A stretch of 64,000 nucleotides of DNA from Vibrio mimicus CAIM 602 (GCF_000338875.1 NZ_AOMO01000023.1:1-64000), one strand, 5' to 3'. Counted from the first letter of the stretch, positions 32,918 to 41,929 are shown. The notes: a model not told the origin generated them from the sequence alone. Translations and numbers: made by a program.

Positions 32918-33784
32918 ATGGCGCAGGATGCGGTGACCCTCTTTCGTAAAACCCCTCGCTTAGCCGTTGTGGAAGGCTCAAGTTATTCGCGTGCGACGCG
33001 CAGCCAACTGCAAGCGGGTGAAGTGGCGTTGGTGGGCGCAGGTCCGGGTGACCCTGAGCTCTTGACGGTAAAAGCCCTCAGCTACCTACAGCAAGCCGAT
33101 GTGGTGTTGTACGACTACTTAGTCTCCGAAGACATCATGGCGTTGATTCCGACAGAAACGATTTTAGTCTGCGTTGGCAAACGTGCGGGTCATCATAGTG
33201 TGCCGCAAGAAAAAACTAACCAGTTGTTGGTGGACTTTGCCCGTCAAGGCTATCGAGTAGTGCGCATTAAAGGCGGCGATCCCTTCATGTTTGGTCGTGG
33301 TGGTGAAGAGCTGGAAGTGCTGTTTGAAGCAGGCGTGAAATTCCAGATTGTTCCCGGCATTACCGCAGCAGCAGGTGCAACAGCGTACGCTGGCATTCCA
33401 TTGACTCATCGTGATTACGCTCAATCTGCTTTATTTGTGACGGGTCATTTAAAAGCACAAGCCGAGGATTTGGATTGGTCAACACTGGCACGTGGGCAAC
33501 AAACCTTAGTGATTTACATGGGGTTAAGCAATGCAGCCATGATCGCTCAGCAATTGCAGCAGCATGGCCGTCATGCCAGCACGCCAGTGGCAATCATTGA
33601 ACGCGGTACACAAACTAGCCAGAAGGTGCTGATTGGCACACTGCAAACCTTGCCAAGTTTGGCGACTCAGGCGCAATCACCCGCGTTGATTGTGGTCGGT
33701 GAAGTGGTGGCGCTGGCGGACAAACTGCACTGGTTTGGTGAAAGGCATCAAGCTGAGCAGCTTGAAGCTGCGCAATCGGCCTAA
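32918..33784 (+). CDS. cobA: Uroporphyrinogen-III C-methyltransferase (SUMT)
   Basis: A 288-aa SAM-dependent enzyme that methylates uroporphyrinogen III twice to give precorrin-2, the precursor of siroheme for sulfite reductase. A ~35-residue N-terminal extension precedes the tetrapyrrole methylase domain with '[19 protein letters not shown]', '[16 protein letters not shown]' and 'VVPGITAA'-like '[22 protein letters not shown]'. It lacks the dehydrogenase/ferrochelatase half of CysG. Its place in front of cysDNC supports a siroheme role in sulfate assimilation. Confidence 0.92.
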   Translation: MAQDAVTLFRKTPRLAVVEGSSYSRATRSQLQAGEVALVGAGPGDPELLTVKALSYLQQADVVLYDYLVSEDIMALIPTETILVCVGKRAGHHSVPQEKTNQLLVDFARQGYRVVRIKGGDPFMFGRGGEELEVLFEAGVKFQIVPGITAAAGATAYAGIPLTHRDYAQSALFVTGHLKAQAEDLDWSTLARGQQTLVIYMGLSNAAMIAQQLQQHGRHASTPVAIIERGTQTSQKVLIGTLQTLPSLATQAQSPALIVVGEVVALADKLHWFGERHQAEQLEAAQSA

Positions 33785-33887
33785 GTGTGAACGCACATCC
33801 TCTTGTTCATAACTCATGATTTAAAAGATACGGCGTTGCCAAGGCGCAGCGTCTCGCCGTCAGGCAAGCGAAAAGGAAGCAGGAAAA

Positions 33888-34796
33888 ATGGATCAACAAC
33901 GTTTAACCCATTTAAAACAGTTGGAAGCAGAAAGTATCCACATCATTCGTGAAGTGGCGGCAGAATTTGATAATCCAGTGATGATGTACTCGATTGGTAA
34001 AGACTCATCGGTCATGTTGCATTTGGCACGTAAAGCCTTTTATCCGGGCAAAATTCCTTTTCCTTTGTTGCACGTCGATACCGACTGGAAGTTTCGCGAT
34101 ATGATCGCGTTTCGCGATGCGACAGCAAAAAAATATGGCTTTGAGCTGCTAGTGCATAAAAACCCGGAAGGGTTAGCCGCAGGAATTAACCCGTTCGTGC
34201 ATGGTTCTTCCAAGCATACCGACATCATGAAAACCCAAGGCTTGAAGCAAGCACTGAACAAATATGGCTTTGATGCTGCTTTTGGTGGGGCGCGTCGTGA
34301 TGAAGAGAAATCGCGCGCCAAAGAGCGTGTCTACTCTTTCCGCGATAAAAACCATACTTGGGACCCGAAAAATCAGCGCCCAGAGCTATGGCGTACCTAT
34401 AACGGCCAAATCAACAAAGGCGAAAGCATTCGCGTGTTCCCACTCTCTAACTGGACTGAGCTGGATATTTGGCAATACATCTATTTGGAAAATATCGAGA
34501 TTGTTCCGCTCTATTTAGCCGATGTACGCCCGGTTGTGCAGCGTGATGGCATGCTGATCATGGTGGATGATGAACGCATGGAACTGCGTGAAGGCGAACA
34601 GATTGAACACAAAAGCGTGCGTTTCCGCACCTTGGGTTGTTACCCACTGACTGGAGCAATTGAGTCACAAGCCAACACACTGACTGAAATTATTGAAGAG
34701 ATGCTGGTAGCGACGTCGAGTGAGCGTCAAGGCCGCGCGATCGATCACGATCAGTCGGGATCAATGGAACTGAAAAAACGTCAAGGTTACTTCTAA
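33888..34796 (+). CDS. cysD: Sulfate adenylyltransferase subunit 2
   Basis: A 302-aa ATP sulfurylase catalytic subunit. With the GTPase CysN it forms APS from sulfate and ATP, the first step of assimilatory sulfate reduction. The PP-loop '[18 protein letters not shown]' lies at about residues 34-51, '[23 protein letters not shown]' at about 130, and the end 'KRQGYF' is family-typical. It lies 103 bases after cobA, with a hairpin-forming stretch (ttgcc/ggcaa, 33836-33867) in the gap, and 17 bases before cysN. Cytosolic. Confidence 0.96.
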   Translation: MDQQRLTHLKQLEAESIHIIREVAAEFDNPVMMYSIGKDSSVMLHLARKAFYPGKIPFPLLHVDTDWKFRDMIAFRDATAKKYGFELLVHKNPEGLAAGINPFVHGSSKHTDIMKTQGLKQALNKYGFDAAFGGARRDEEKSRAKERVYSFRDKNHTWDPKNQRPELWRTYNGQINKGESIRVFPLSNWTELDIWQYIYLENIEIVPLYLADVRPVVQRDGMLIMVDDERMELREGEQIEHKSVRFRTLGCYPLTGAIESQANTLTEIIEEMLVATSSERQGRAIDHDQSGSMELKKRQGYF

Positions 34797-34813
34797 GGAT
34801 CGAAGGAAAGCGT

Positions 34814-36244
34814 ATGAACAATGCAGTGAAAGAACAGCTCGCTGAGCTCGGTATTGAAGGTTACCTCAATCAGCATCAACACAAATCCTTACTGAGATTC
34901 TTAACCTGTGGCTCAGTAGACGATGGTAAAAGTACCTTGATCGGTCGCTTGCTCCACGACTCAAAACAGATTTATGAAGATCAGTTGGCGGCCGTACATA
35001 ACGACAGCCAGCGTGTCGGCACAACAGGCAGTCGCCCAGACTTAGCGCTGCTGGTGGATGGCTTGCAAGCTGAGCGTGAACAAGGCATCACGATTGATGT
35101 GGCGTATCGTTATTTCTCAACCCAGAAACGTAAATTCATCATTTCCGATACTCCGGGGCATGAACAGTACACTCGCAATATGGCCACCGGCGCATCGACC
35201 TGTGATCTTGCGGTGATCTTGATTGATGCGCGTAAAGGCGTGCTGGATCAAACGCGTCGTCACTCGTTTATCTCCAATCTGCTCGGTTTGAAGCATTTTG
35301 TCGTGGCGGTCAATAAAATGGATCTGGTCGATTATTCGCAAGATCGTTTTGAACAAATCCGCGCAGAATACCTCGAGTTTTCTAAGCATTTGCAGGGTGA
35401 AACGGATATTCAGATCATCCCACTCTCTGCTTTGGAAGGCGATAACGTCGTAGAGAAAAGCCGTTTGATGGATTGGTATCAAGGCCCATCACTGCTTGAG
35501 CTACTGGAAAATGTCGATATTGACCGTGACAAGAGTGGTGGTGAATTCCGCTTCCCAGTGCAGTATGTGAATCGTCCTAACCTCGATTTTCGCGGTTTCG
35601 CGGGTACGATCGCTTCTGGTGTGGTGAAGGTGGGCGATAAGATCAAAGCACTGCCATCGGGTAAAACCTCAACTGTGACGCGCATTGTAACCTTTGATGG
35701 CGATCTGCCTCAGGCACAAGCTGGATTGGCGGTGACCTTGACTCTGGCTGATGAGATCGACATCAGTCGTGGTGATTTAATTGTGCTTGAAAGCGCACAA
35801 GTCGACAGCACTAACCATTTGCTGGCTGATGTGGTGTGGATGACGGAACAGCCGCTGCAAGTTGGCCGTGATTACGATATCAAAATCGCTGGTAAGAAAA
35901 CCGTGGGTCAAGTGAAAGCTGTGCGCCATCAGTACGACATCAATAACTTGTCGACCTACCACGCGGAGAGTTTGCCGCTTAATGGAATTGGTTTGTGCGA
36001 GTGGACTTTGACTCAAACGGTGGCGATCGATAAGTATCTGGATTGTGCCGATACGGGTGGTTTCATCATTATTGACCGTCTGACTAACGTTACTGTTGGC
36101 GCAGGCTTAGTACGTGACAGTTTGCAAAATATTGCGGGTCAAACCGAGCAATTCTCCGCCTTTGAATTAGAGTTGAATGCGCTAGTGCGTAAACATTTCC
36201 CACATTGGCAAGCGATTGATTTGAGCCGTTTAGGCAAAGCATGA
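34814..36244 (+). CDS. cysN: Sulfate adenylyltransferase subunit 1 (GTPase)
   Basis: A 476-aa EF-Tu-like GTPase whose GTP hydrolysis drives APS formation by CysD. G1 'GSVDDGKST' (about 33-41), '[15 protein letters not shown]', G3 '[16 protein letters not shown]' and G4 'NKMD' are intact, followed by two beta-barrel domains. It is not fused to CysC. The stop overlaps the first possible cysC start by 4 bases. In some other Vibrio genomes a sodium/sulfate symporter lies between cysN and cysC (recalled, not checked); here they are adjacent. Confidence 0.96.
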   Translation: MNNAVKEQLAELGIEGYLNQHQHKSLLRFLTCGSVDDGKSTLIGRLLHDSKQIYEDQLAAVHNDSQRVGTTGSRPDLALLVDGLQAEREQGITIDVAYRYFSTQKRKFIISDTPGHEQYTRNMATGASTCDLAVILIDARKGVLDQTRRHSFISNLLGLKHFVVAVNKMDLVDYSQDRFEQIRAEYLEFSKHLQGETDIQIIPLSALEGDNVVEKSRLMDWYQGPSLLELLENVDIDRDKSGGEFRFPVQYVNRPNLDFRGFAGTIASGVVKVGDKIKALPSGKTSTVTRIVTFDGDLPQAQAGLAVTLTLADEIDISRGDLIVLESAQVDSTNHLLADVVWMTEQPLQVGRDYDIKIAGKKTVGQVKAVRHQYDINNLSTYHAESLPLNGIGLCEWTLTQTVAIDKYLDCADTGGFIIIDRLTNVTVGAGLVRDSLQNIAGQTEQFSAFELELNALVRKHFPHWQAIDLSRLGKA

Positions 36245-36276
36245 GCGAGGCGCTAATGGTAAAGCAAGGAGAGAGC

Positions 36277-36903
36277 ATGAGCCGTGAACAAGATGCCAAT
36301 GAGCATAATGTGGTGTGGCATCGTCATGCCGTGGATAAAGAGCAACGTGCGGCGCTGAAAGAGCAGCGCCCAGCGGTACTCTGGTTTACTGGTTTATCTG
36401 GCGCGGGCAAATCGACCGTGGCAGGGGCGCTTGAGAACCGTTTAGCCGAGCTCGGTTATCATACTTATCTGCTTGATGGTGATAACGTACGCCACGGTTT
36501 GTGTAGCGATCTCGGCTTTTCTGAACAGGATAGACGGGAAAACATTCGCCGCATTGGTGAGCTTGCCAAGCTGATGGCGGATGCGGGTTTGATTGTGCTT
36601 ACTGCGTTTATTTCGCCGCATCGCGCTGAGCGCCAGATGGTACGAGATTTGTTGCCAGCAGGTGAGTTTATTGAAGTGTACGTCAACACGTCATTGGATG
36701 TGTGCGAAGCGCGTGACCCGAAAGGCTTATACAAGAAGGCGCGTGCTGGAGAAATTCGCCAGTTTACGGGCATTGACTCCGCTTACGAATCTCCGCTTAA
36801 TCCGGATATTGATTTGCCTGCGGGTGAAAAAAGCGTGGATGAGTTGGTGGTGCAGTGCCTGCATGCGTTAGCAGAGCGTAATATCATTCAGCGCCAAGGT
36901 TAA
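36277..36903 (+). CDS. cysC: Adenylyl-sulfate (APS) kinase
   Basis: About 208 aa, phosphorylates APS to PAPS. Three in-frame ATGs exist (36241, overlapping cysN; 36256; 36277). I prefer 36277 because AAGGAGA lies 5-6 bases upstream and the length approaches that of E. coli CysC. The P-loop 'GLSGAGKST' (about 40-48), '[17 protein letters not shown]', '[13 protein letters not shown]' and '[22 protein letters not shown]' are all present. Last gene of cobA-cysDNC; terminator follows. Confidence 0.94.
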   Translation: MSREQDANEHNVVWHRHAVDKEQRAALKEQRPAVLWFTGLSGAGKSTVAGALENRLAELGYHTYLLDGDNVRHGLCSDLGFSEQDRRENIRRIGELAKLMADAGLIVLTAFISPHRAERQMVRDLLPAGEFIEVYVNTSLDVCEARDPKGLYKKARAGEIRQFTGIDSAYESPLNPDIDLPAGEKSVDELVVQCLHALAERNIIQRQG

Positions 36904-36941
36904 CTCTTTAGATACCAAGTCAATACAAGTAAATAAAAAAC

Positions 36942-36968
36942 AAAAAGCGACCATCCGGTCGCTTTTTT
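36942..36968 (+). terminator. Terminator after cysC
   Basis: An aaaaagcgacc/ggtcgctttttt hairpin with an ATCC loop; bidirectional by sequence. Confidence 0.85.
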
Positions 36969-36990
36969 GATCCTGCTTTGTGAAAGCTAC

Positions 36991-37888
36991 TCACACTGTG
37001 TGGTGAATCGAGCTACTGCTCACTTCGGTCTGCACCGTGAATTTTTGGGTAAGCAAGGCCACCAATTGATCGTAGTAAGTCATGTTGGGTTTGTTACCCA
37101 GCAGACGACACAGCTCATTCCCCGTTGGCTGAAGCGATAATAGATCAGGCGCACACCTTTGCTGCTCGGTTGCAGATGCAGATTTTTGCCTTGATAGCTG
37201 AGCAGTAGAGCGGGTTCGGATTCTATTTCGCCAGATTCCAATTCCGTTGCGTGTAAAAGCCCTAGTTCAATCAACACCAACAAGCTGGAATAGGGCAGTT
37301 GGTGACTACCAATATTGATTGCTTGGGTCGTGGTGCGCTTGCCAAGACTAAACAGGCTATTTTGTGCTTTATAGCCAATCAGCAATTTCAAACTGGTGTC
37401 TGAACCAAAACTGCACGCGAGAGCAGCGGCGCGTTGCAAAATCTGCGCTTCTTTGGGGGTCATATCTTGCAGCACTTTCAGGGCTTTCATGGAAGTGAAA
37501 CCGGGGTTGGTCACTTCACGTTTCAGTACTTGCGCCCACAGCCGTTGCATTGAGCTGTTGTGAATATCTTGCGCCATATCGAAAAAGCGATACAGCCAGT
37601 CTTGGTCTGGATCGCCCGCTGTTTCATTACGGCATGAGCTATGCGCGAGCTTGATGATCTGCTCTAGGTTTTTCTGGCGTTGCTCTTTACGGTGACGTTC
37701 ACGCTGCACTGCGCGTTCTAATGCGCTGTTTTCCGGTGTTTCAGTTAATAGTTGAGCATCTAAGCATGATGACGCGCGATCACCAGAATTCGGTTGCCGC
37801 TGTCTTTGACATAATGAGAGTGAGTTCGTTTATCTTGGCTCTGTTGAGAGTCATGCTCGATCACAACAGGCGTCGTATTATCCGCCAT
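36991..37888 (-). pseudogene. Conserved TIGR03899-like gene with two frame breaks
   Basis: Three fragments in different frames read as one protein of about 299 residues. From the ATG at 37888 the first 42 codons ('MADNTTPVVIEHD...', ending ARHHA) reach a TAG at 37760. The next frame resumes at once as LDAQLLTETPENSALERA and runs through the main body (37080-37709 plus upstream). It then drifts at 'caacggggaatgag' into a short false end. The third frame gives NELCRLLGNKPNMTYYDQL... to a TGA at 36991. One base added near 37764 and one G added near 37122 would restore it. The body is basic and helical, with no recognised catalytic motif. Family identity is from memory. Assembly error is as likely as true decay. 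Confidence 0.65.
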
Positions 37889-38048
37889 GCGCTACCTGAA
37901 AGCCTCTGCTACGGTTTTTAGTCTGCTTTAAAATTTACTCTGTTCATCGCTGAGCAGCCAGTGAAACTCTCGGACTCAGCGCACAATTTTGTGCTATCAC
38001 AAATGATAATAAATTGTTAAAGTTGTTATCGTTATTTGTGGGGTGGCT

Positions 38049-38153
38049 ATGAAGTATTGGAAAGAGCGCAAATTGGCCAAGTACCTATCAATCGTGATCT
38101 TATTTATCGGCTATTTTTCGGTACTGGCGTATTTATCGAAATATTTGGTGTAA
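38049..38153 (+). CDS. Hypothetical 34-aa single-span membrane peptide
   Basis: A 34-codon frame from an ATG at 38049, with GGGG 6-9 bases upstream. A basic head (MKYWKERKLAKY) is followed by one hydrophobic helix (LSIVILFIGYFSVLAYL) and ends SKYLV. It is flanked upstream by an A/T-rich dyad (38004-38037) and downstream by a hairpin, so it looks like a free-standing transcription unit. I do not recognise it. It could be a small regulator or accessory subunit of a membrane complex, or a chance frame. Confidence 0.5.
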   Translation: MKYWKERKLAKYLSIVILFIGYFSVLAYLSKYLV

Positions 38154-38188
38154 TCCTCCCCGCGCGAGGCGCAGGGAGGGCAAGTTTT
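38154..38188. terminator. Hairpin between the small peptide gene and the zinc cluster
   Basis: cctccc (38155-38160) pairs with gggagg (38174-38179) across a GC-rich loop, followed on the plus strand by CAAGTTTTA. It may terminate both convergent units. Confidence 0.45.
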
Positions 38189-38711
38189 ACATATCGTCGT
38201 ACTCTGCGATCTCTGTCCCAACAATGGTGTAGGCCGTTTCTGCAAGATCATGACTGAGTGATTCGGTTTTCAATTCCCCAATCACATAAATCACATCCCA
38301 TAGCTCTTGAATGGGCGCACCTTTTGGAAACTTCACGTAAATGATCTGGTTCGGTGGTGGTGGCGGTACGTGGATACATGCGCCAAAGTAAGGCACCAAC
38401 AAAAACTCAGTGACTTTTTGATCATCCCCTTCTAGTGGGATCACAAAGCCGGGAATTTTAACTCGGCTGCCATTCAATTCAGTACGTACGGTGCCAAGTT
38501 GCTGCTGTTTTGCAGGCTCAGTACCGTTGTGATCCGGCATCGGCATACCTTGTTGATCAAACAGTTTACGCTCTTGTTCGGGGATTAAATCCAACCAGTC
38601 GAGCTGCAGTACATCTTGCTCGCTGGCTGGCGCGGTTTCTTGATTTGCCAACAGTGGCGTTGAATACAGCGGGGCCATGATTAGGTTCGCTATCAACATG
38701 AAAATTCTCAT
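38187..38711 (-). CDS. DUF3299 exported protein of the zinc (Zrg) cluster
   Basis: A 174-aa secreted protein. I start at the ATG at 38711, with AAGGAA 8 bases upstream, which begins a signal peptide (MRIFMLIANLIMAPLYSTPLLA). The mature domain shows the DUF3299 core 'RVKIPGFVIPLEGDDQKVTEFLLVP', then 'GACIHVPPPPPNQIIYV', with Cys and His residues that could bind metal. Last gene of the unit with the FtsX-like permease (52-base gap). Its biochemical role is unknown. The V. cholerae ZrgABCDE system is reported as a zinc importer, and this appears to be one of its five genes. Confidence 0.75.
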   Translation of the reverse strand: MRIFMLIANLIMAPLYSTPLLANQETAPASEQDVLQLDWLDLIPEQERKLFDQQGMPMPDHNGTEPAKQQQLGTVRTELNGSRVKIPGFVIPLEGDDQKVTEFLLVPYFGACIHVPPPPPNQIIYVKFPKGAPIQELWDVIYVIGELKTESLSHDLAETAYTIVGTEIAEYDDM

Positions 38712-38763
38712 TAAATGCTTCCTTGTGATCTTCTCGTGTAGAGCAAGCCACATCGATTTTTTC

Positions 38764-40023
38764 CTATAAGCGAATGGTCATTCCATCACTGAGCGATTGA
38801 CGATAAGCGCGCAGTGCGGGAATAAACCCAATCACCATTCCTGCCAGTTGTACGCAGCCGAGCAATTGCCACTCATAAGGAGTGAGTCCGGTCAGCGCAA
38901 TTTGAATGCCGTACTGGCTAGCAATCATTGGGGCTGCCATGGCTAGAAGCAGGTAGAGCATGCTTACTCCAAGCGCAATGCCTAACAGAGTCAGCACGCT
39001 GGCTTCGCTCACCAGCAAGGCAAACACATGGTGTGGTCTTGCCCCCATAGCACGCAAAATGGACATCTCTCGACGCCGCTCTTGCAAGCTGGTCAGCAAG
39101 CTACTGAGCATGCCGAGCAGTCCTGCGATGACGACAAAAATGGAGACTGCCATCAGCGCTTGTTCAGCGACCGACATCATGCCCCACAGCTCATGCAGTG
39201 CTACGCCGGGCATGATAGCGCTGAGCGGTTCTGCCGGATAGTCATTGATCTGCCGCTGCAAGGCAAAAGTTTGGATTTTTGATTTAAGTCCAATCAGCAT
39301 GGCGGTGATTTGCTTAGGTGTGAAATCACGCTGAGCGAGTTGGTCAGCACTTGGCTGATGCCCAAGGTTTGCTCCCGATTCCCAACCGACATGAATTGCT
39401 TCTATCGCTTCTAAGGAAACATGTACGGTTTTATCCACGGGTGTGCCTGTCGGTGCCAATATCCCTACCACAGTAAACGGCAAATTATCGTGGCGGCTAA
39501 AACCGACATCACTGATGCCGTGAGCAATAATGACCTTGCTACCAACCTGATAGCCGAGAGACTTTGCCACATCCGCGCCGATCACGGTTTCAAACAGCCC
39601 GTTGAACTCTCCACCTTGTGAAAAAGTCAGTGGTTGCTTACTTCCGTAACGATAATGCTCGAAATAGCTGTGATTGGTGCCTAAAACTCGAAACCCTTTG
39701 TGCGAATCGCCCAAGGAGATGGGGATTGCCCATTTGACCGCGCGATGCTGGCTAAACTCTTGATAGCTGAGCCAATCAATATTGTTGGTGGCGTTACCAA
39801 TGCGAAATACCGAGTAGAGCAGCAAATTGACCTGCCCTGAACGCCCGCCGACGATCAAATCGGTTCCAGAAATGGTGTTGGCAAAACTCTCTTTGGCTTG
39901 CGTGCGAATCCGTTCAACACCGAGCAGTAATACCACCGCGATGGAAACGGTCAGTACTGTTAACAGCGCGGTCGCTTTACGATTGAGTAAGCTTTTCCAC
40001 GCCAGATTCAGGATCACTTTCAT
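38764..40023 (-). CDS. FtsX/MacB-like ABC permease of the zinc (Zrg) cluster
   Basis: A 419-aa inner-membrane permease with the MacB/LolC topology. One N-terminal helix (about 17-38) precedes a large periplasmic domain (about 40-290), then three C-terminal helices of the FtsX domain with 'MSILRAMGARPHHVFALLVSEASVLTLLGIALG'. The start overlaps the end of the ATPase gene by 4 bases, so both are coupled. Mechanotransmission ABC proteins of this type usually move lipoproteins or drive periplasmic work rather than import ions by a channel, which makes the zinc role interesting. Confidence 0.85.
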   Translation of the reverse strand: MKVILNLAWKSLLNRKATALLTVLTVSIAVVLLLGVERIRTQAKESFANTISGTDLIVGGRSGQVNLLLYSVFRIGNATNNIDWLSYQEFSQHRAVKWAIPISLGDSHKGFRVLGTNHSYFEHYRYGSKQPLTFSQGGEFNGLFETVIGADVAKSLGYQVGSKVIIAHGISDVGFSRHDNLPFTVVGILAPTGTPVDKTVHVSLEAIEAIHVGWESGANLGHQPSADQLAQRDFTPKQITAMLIGLKSKIQTFALQRQINDYPAEPLSAIMPGVALHELWGMMSVAEQALMAVSIFVVIAGLLGMLSSLLTSLQERRREMSILRAMGARPHHVFALLVSEASVLTLLGIALGVSMLYLLLAMAAPMIASQYGIQIALTGLTPYEWQLLGCVQLAGMVIGFIPALRAYRQSLSDGMTIRL

Positions 40024-40739
40024 TGCCAGCCTCCCGCGCGATTGAGTGTCGGTAAGTGGATGCTGCGCTCAAAGAGCTTCTCGAGCGTTGGGTCATGGCT
40101 AACAAAAATTAAGGTTGAACCGACACGCTCAGCTTCTTCGCGCAGCAAGGCTATAAAGGCTTCGCGGTTATCAAAATCGAGGGCTGAGGTGGGTTCATCG
40201 GCGATGATTAGTTTTGGTTCGCCAATTAAAGCACGCGCCGCAGCAACACGTTGCTGCTGGCCGATGCTCAGCTCGGTCACGGGTTTATTCAGTAACGCGC
40301 TGGGCAGGTGTAATCTTTCCAGTAGCGATTGCGCTTTCTGCTGCAAAGAGCCACTGACTTGCTGTTTGCGCAGCGCGGAAAAATGGCACGGTAAGGTCAC
40401 GTTGTCTAAAACAGAGAGATAAGGCAGCAAATTAAAATGCTGAAAAATATAGCCAATATGGTCAGCGCGAAAGCGATCACGCTGGCTGGCACTCAGTGCA
40501 CGCAGATCGCTGCCGAGCAAAGAGACCATACCTTGGGTTGCGGTGTTAATACCGGTTAACAAGCTAAGTAAGGTGGATTTACCACAGCCACTCGGGCCTT
40601 TGACAAACAGGTGTTCACCTTGGGCAACCTGTAAATGCGCAATATCCAAGGTGGGCGTGCTGGCCCCCGGCCAACAGAAAACTGCGTCATTCAACTCAAT
40701 CACGAATGAAGCAGAATCAGAACTGTGAGCATGCATCAT
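40020..40739 (-). CDS. ABC transporter ATP-binding protein of the zinc (Zrg) cluster
   Basis: A 239-aa LolD/MacB-type ATPase. Walker A 'GPSGCGKST' is at residues 48-56, then Q-loop 'YIFQHFNLLPYLSV'. The signature is 'LSIGQQQRVAAARAL' (Ile where LSGGQ has Gly), with Walker B 'LIIADEPTSALD' and the switch His in 'LIFVSHDP'. It pairs with the overlapping FtsX-like permease gene. Confidence 0.88.
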   Translation of the reverse strand: MMHAHSSDSASFVIELNDAVFCWPGASTPTLDIAHLQVAQGEHLFVKGPSGCGKSTLLSLLTGINTATQGMVSLLGSDLRALSASQRDRFRADHIGYIFQHFNLLPYLSVLDNVTLPCHFSALRKQQVSGSLQQKAQSLLERLHLPSALLNKPVTELSIGQQQRVAAARALIGEPKLIIADEPTSALDFDNREAFIALLREEAERVGSTLIFVSHDPTLEKLFERSIHLPTLNRAGGWQ

Positions 40740-40813
40740 GGTTCCTCATGTGTGCTTGGGTACTTCAAAGCCATAAAGTCAGGGGTAAGTAGGTACTTAC
40801 CCCTGATTGTGCA

Positions 40814-41482
40814 TTACAAGTTGATGCGCGTTTGTTTTGCGTTCAGTTGTAGCGCACTTTGCTGCTTTTCGGTTAGCACATTAGCTTGGATTTTCTCTGT
40901 GCTTGGGAAATATTGGAACCATTGGGTATCAATCTGTTTTAGCTCTTCGATGGCTTCACAGTGGAACTGATATTGAACCGTGAAAGTGCCGTGTTCATTT
41001 TCATGCTCGTGACCTTTATGATCATGTTCAGAATGGTCATGCTTCTCGTGGTGATGAGCGGCTTCATCATGGTGGTGATCATGAGTTTTATCATGGCCAT
41101 GTTCTTCACCTTCTTGATGAGCATGGTGATCTTCATGCTTCTCACCGCCTAAATTGTGTTTGATAAACACTTCGCGTGTTTCACACTGAGCTTTATTGCT
41201 CAGCACAAACAGTTCTTTTGGCAGGTGTAGAGTATCTAGTGCTTGCTTAAGCACTTTCTGTTGGGCTTCATCTTGTGGGGCGTGTTCGAAGCCGACCACA
41301 TCGGCACCTGGCGCGGTAATTTCAATCAGTAAATCGTGACCATCTTGGGCGATGTTCAATTCTACTTGGCCATGAACATGGGCTTCGTGCTGACGATGTT
41401 GGTGGTCATTGTGATGATCGGCCAATGCGTTGCCAGAAAGCGTTGCGCCGACCATCAGCGCGAGGAATGTTGGGTAATGCAT
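40814..41482 (-). CDS. zrgA: Periplasmic His-rich zinc uptake protein ZrgA (DUF2796)
   Basis: A 222-aa secreted protein with signal peptide MHYPTFLALMVGATLSGNALA, then 'HEAHVHGQVELNIAQDGHDLLIEITAPGADVVGFEHAP', the DUF2796/ZrgA core. A middle block of about 55 residues (about 120-175) is mostly His, Asp and Glu (HHDEAAHHHEKHDH-type repeats), a likely zinc sponge. Two conserved Cys occur ('KAQCETREVF', 'FHCEAIEEL'). In V. cholerae the ZrgABCDE system supports growth at low zinc alongside ZnuABC. Which symbol belongs to each gene is from memory. Confidence 0.82.
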   Translation of the reverse strand: MHYPTFLALMVGATLSGNALADHHNDHQHRQHEAHVHGQVELNIAQDGHDLLIEITAPGADVVGFEHAPQDEAQQKVLKQALDTLHLPKELFVLSNKAQCETREVFIKHNLGGEKHEDHHAHQEGEEHGHDKTHDHHHDEAAHHHEKHDHSEHDHKGHEHENEHGTFTVQYQFHCEAIEELKQIDTQWFQYFPSTEKIQANVLTEKQQSALQLNAKQTRINL

Positions 41483-41528
41483 GAATAACTCCTAATTAAA
41501 ACAAAAGAAACAATCGGTTTGGTTTGTT

Positions 41529-41819
41529 TTAAGCCGCTGGCGGTGAGCGAGCGAAATAGGAGTGCAACACCTGAGTGCGTTGAATGGGTTGTTCAACCCT
41601 CGCTTGTGGAGCGTTTTGACGCCAGCTTGGTAACACCCATTGTGTTGTTTTGAGCCCGTGTACGGCACTGGCAAATAACTGGCAGTCGTGTTGTAAGTGG
41701 TGCTCAGGATGAAGATCGAGCTGATGGTCAATCACGGCCACGTTAAACCAAAGCGCCAACACCACAGTGAGCATAGCCACTATGGATAAGCGAGTTGGAC
41801 GTAGCATCTGTACAGACAT
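41529..41819 (-). CDS. DUF2607-like small membrane protein, first gene of the zinc cluster
   Basis: A 96-aa protein started at the ATG at 41819 (MSVQMLRPTRLSIVAML); the frame is open to 41864, but only with non-ATG codons that fall inside the operator. One N-terminal helix (about 12-30) is followed by a His/Cys-rich segment 'DHQLDLHPEHHLQHDCQLFA' that could bind metal. It ends in 'SYFARSPPAA'. It lies 28 bases downstream of a Zur-box-like palindrome and 46 bases before zrgA. The family name is recalled with moderate certainty and the function is unknown. Confidence 0.65.
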   Translation of the reverse strand: MSVQMLRPTRLSIVAMLTVVLALWFNVAVIDHQLDLHPEHHLQHDCQLFASAVHGLKTTQWVLPSWRQNAPQARVEQPIQRTQVLHSYFARSPPAA

Positions 41820-41847
41820 AGCGTGCGTGACCCTGTATGATTGAGGG

Positions 41848-41864
41848 TTGTTATAATATAACAA
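41848..41864. promoter_or_regulatory. Zur-box-like operator of the zinc cluster
   Basis: TTGTTATAATATAACAA is a perfect 8+1+8 palindrome that matches the core of the known Zur operator (TGTTATAATATAACA). It lies 28 bases before the first ATG of the DUF2607-zrgA-ABC unit, where the promoter should be. Zur with bound zinc would be expected to repress here. Confidence 0.8.
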
Positions 41865-41929
41865 GTCAAAAATCAGGCAAGCGATGATTCAGGCGAGTTT
41901 GTGTACTGGTGTGTCGAAAAATGAGCGGG

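Noticed and set aside
33836..33867. Hairpin in the cobA-cysD gap as a SAM or cysteine riboswitch
   Set aside because: Only a short ttgcc/ggcaa stem; none of the conserved SAM riboswitch blocks is present.
40980..41150. Possible tandem DNA repeat or CRISPR-like array
   Set aside because: The repetition comes from CAT/GAT/CAC codons of the His-rich block; there is no constant repeat unit with spacers.
40961..41152. His/Met-rich frames opposite the zrgA His block
   Set aside because: Produced by the complementary strand of the low-complexity His/Asp repeat.
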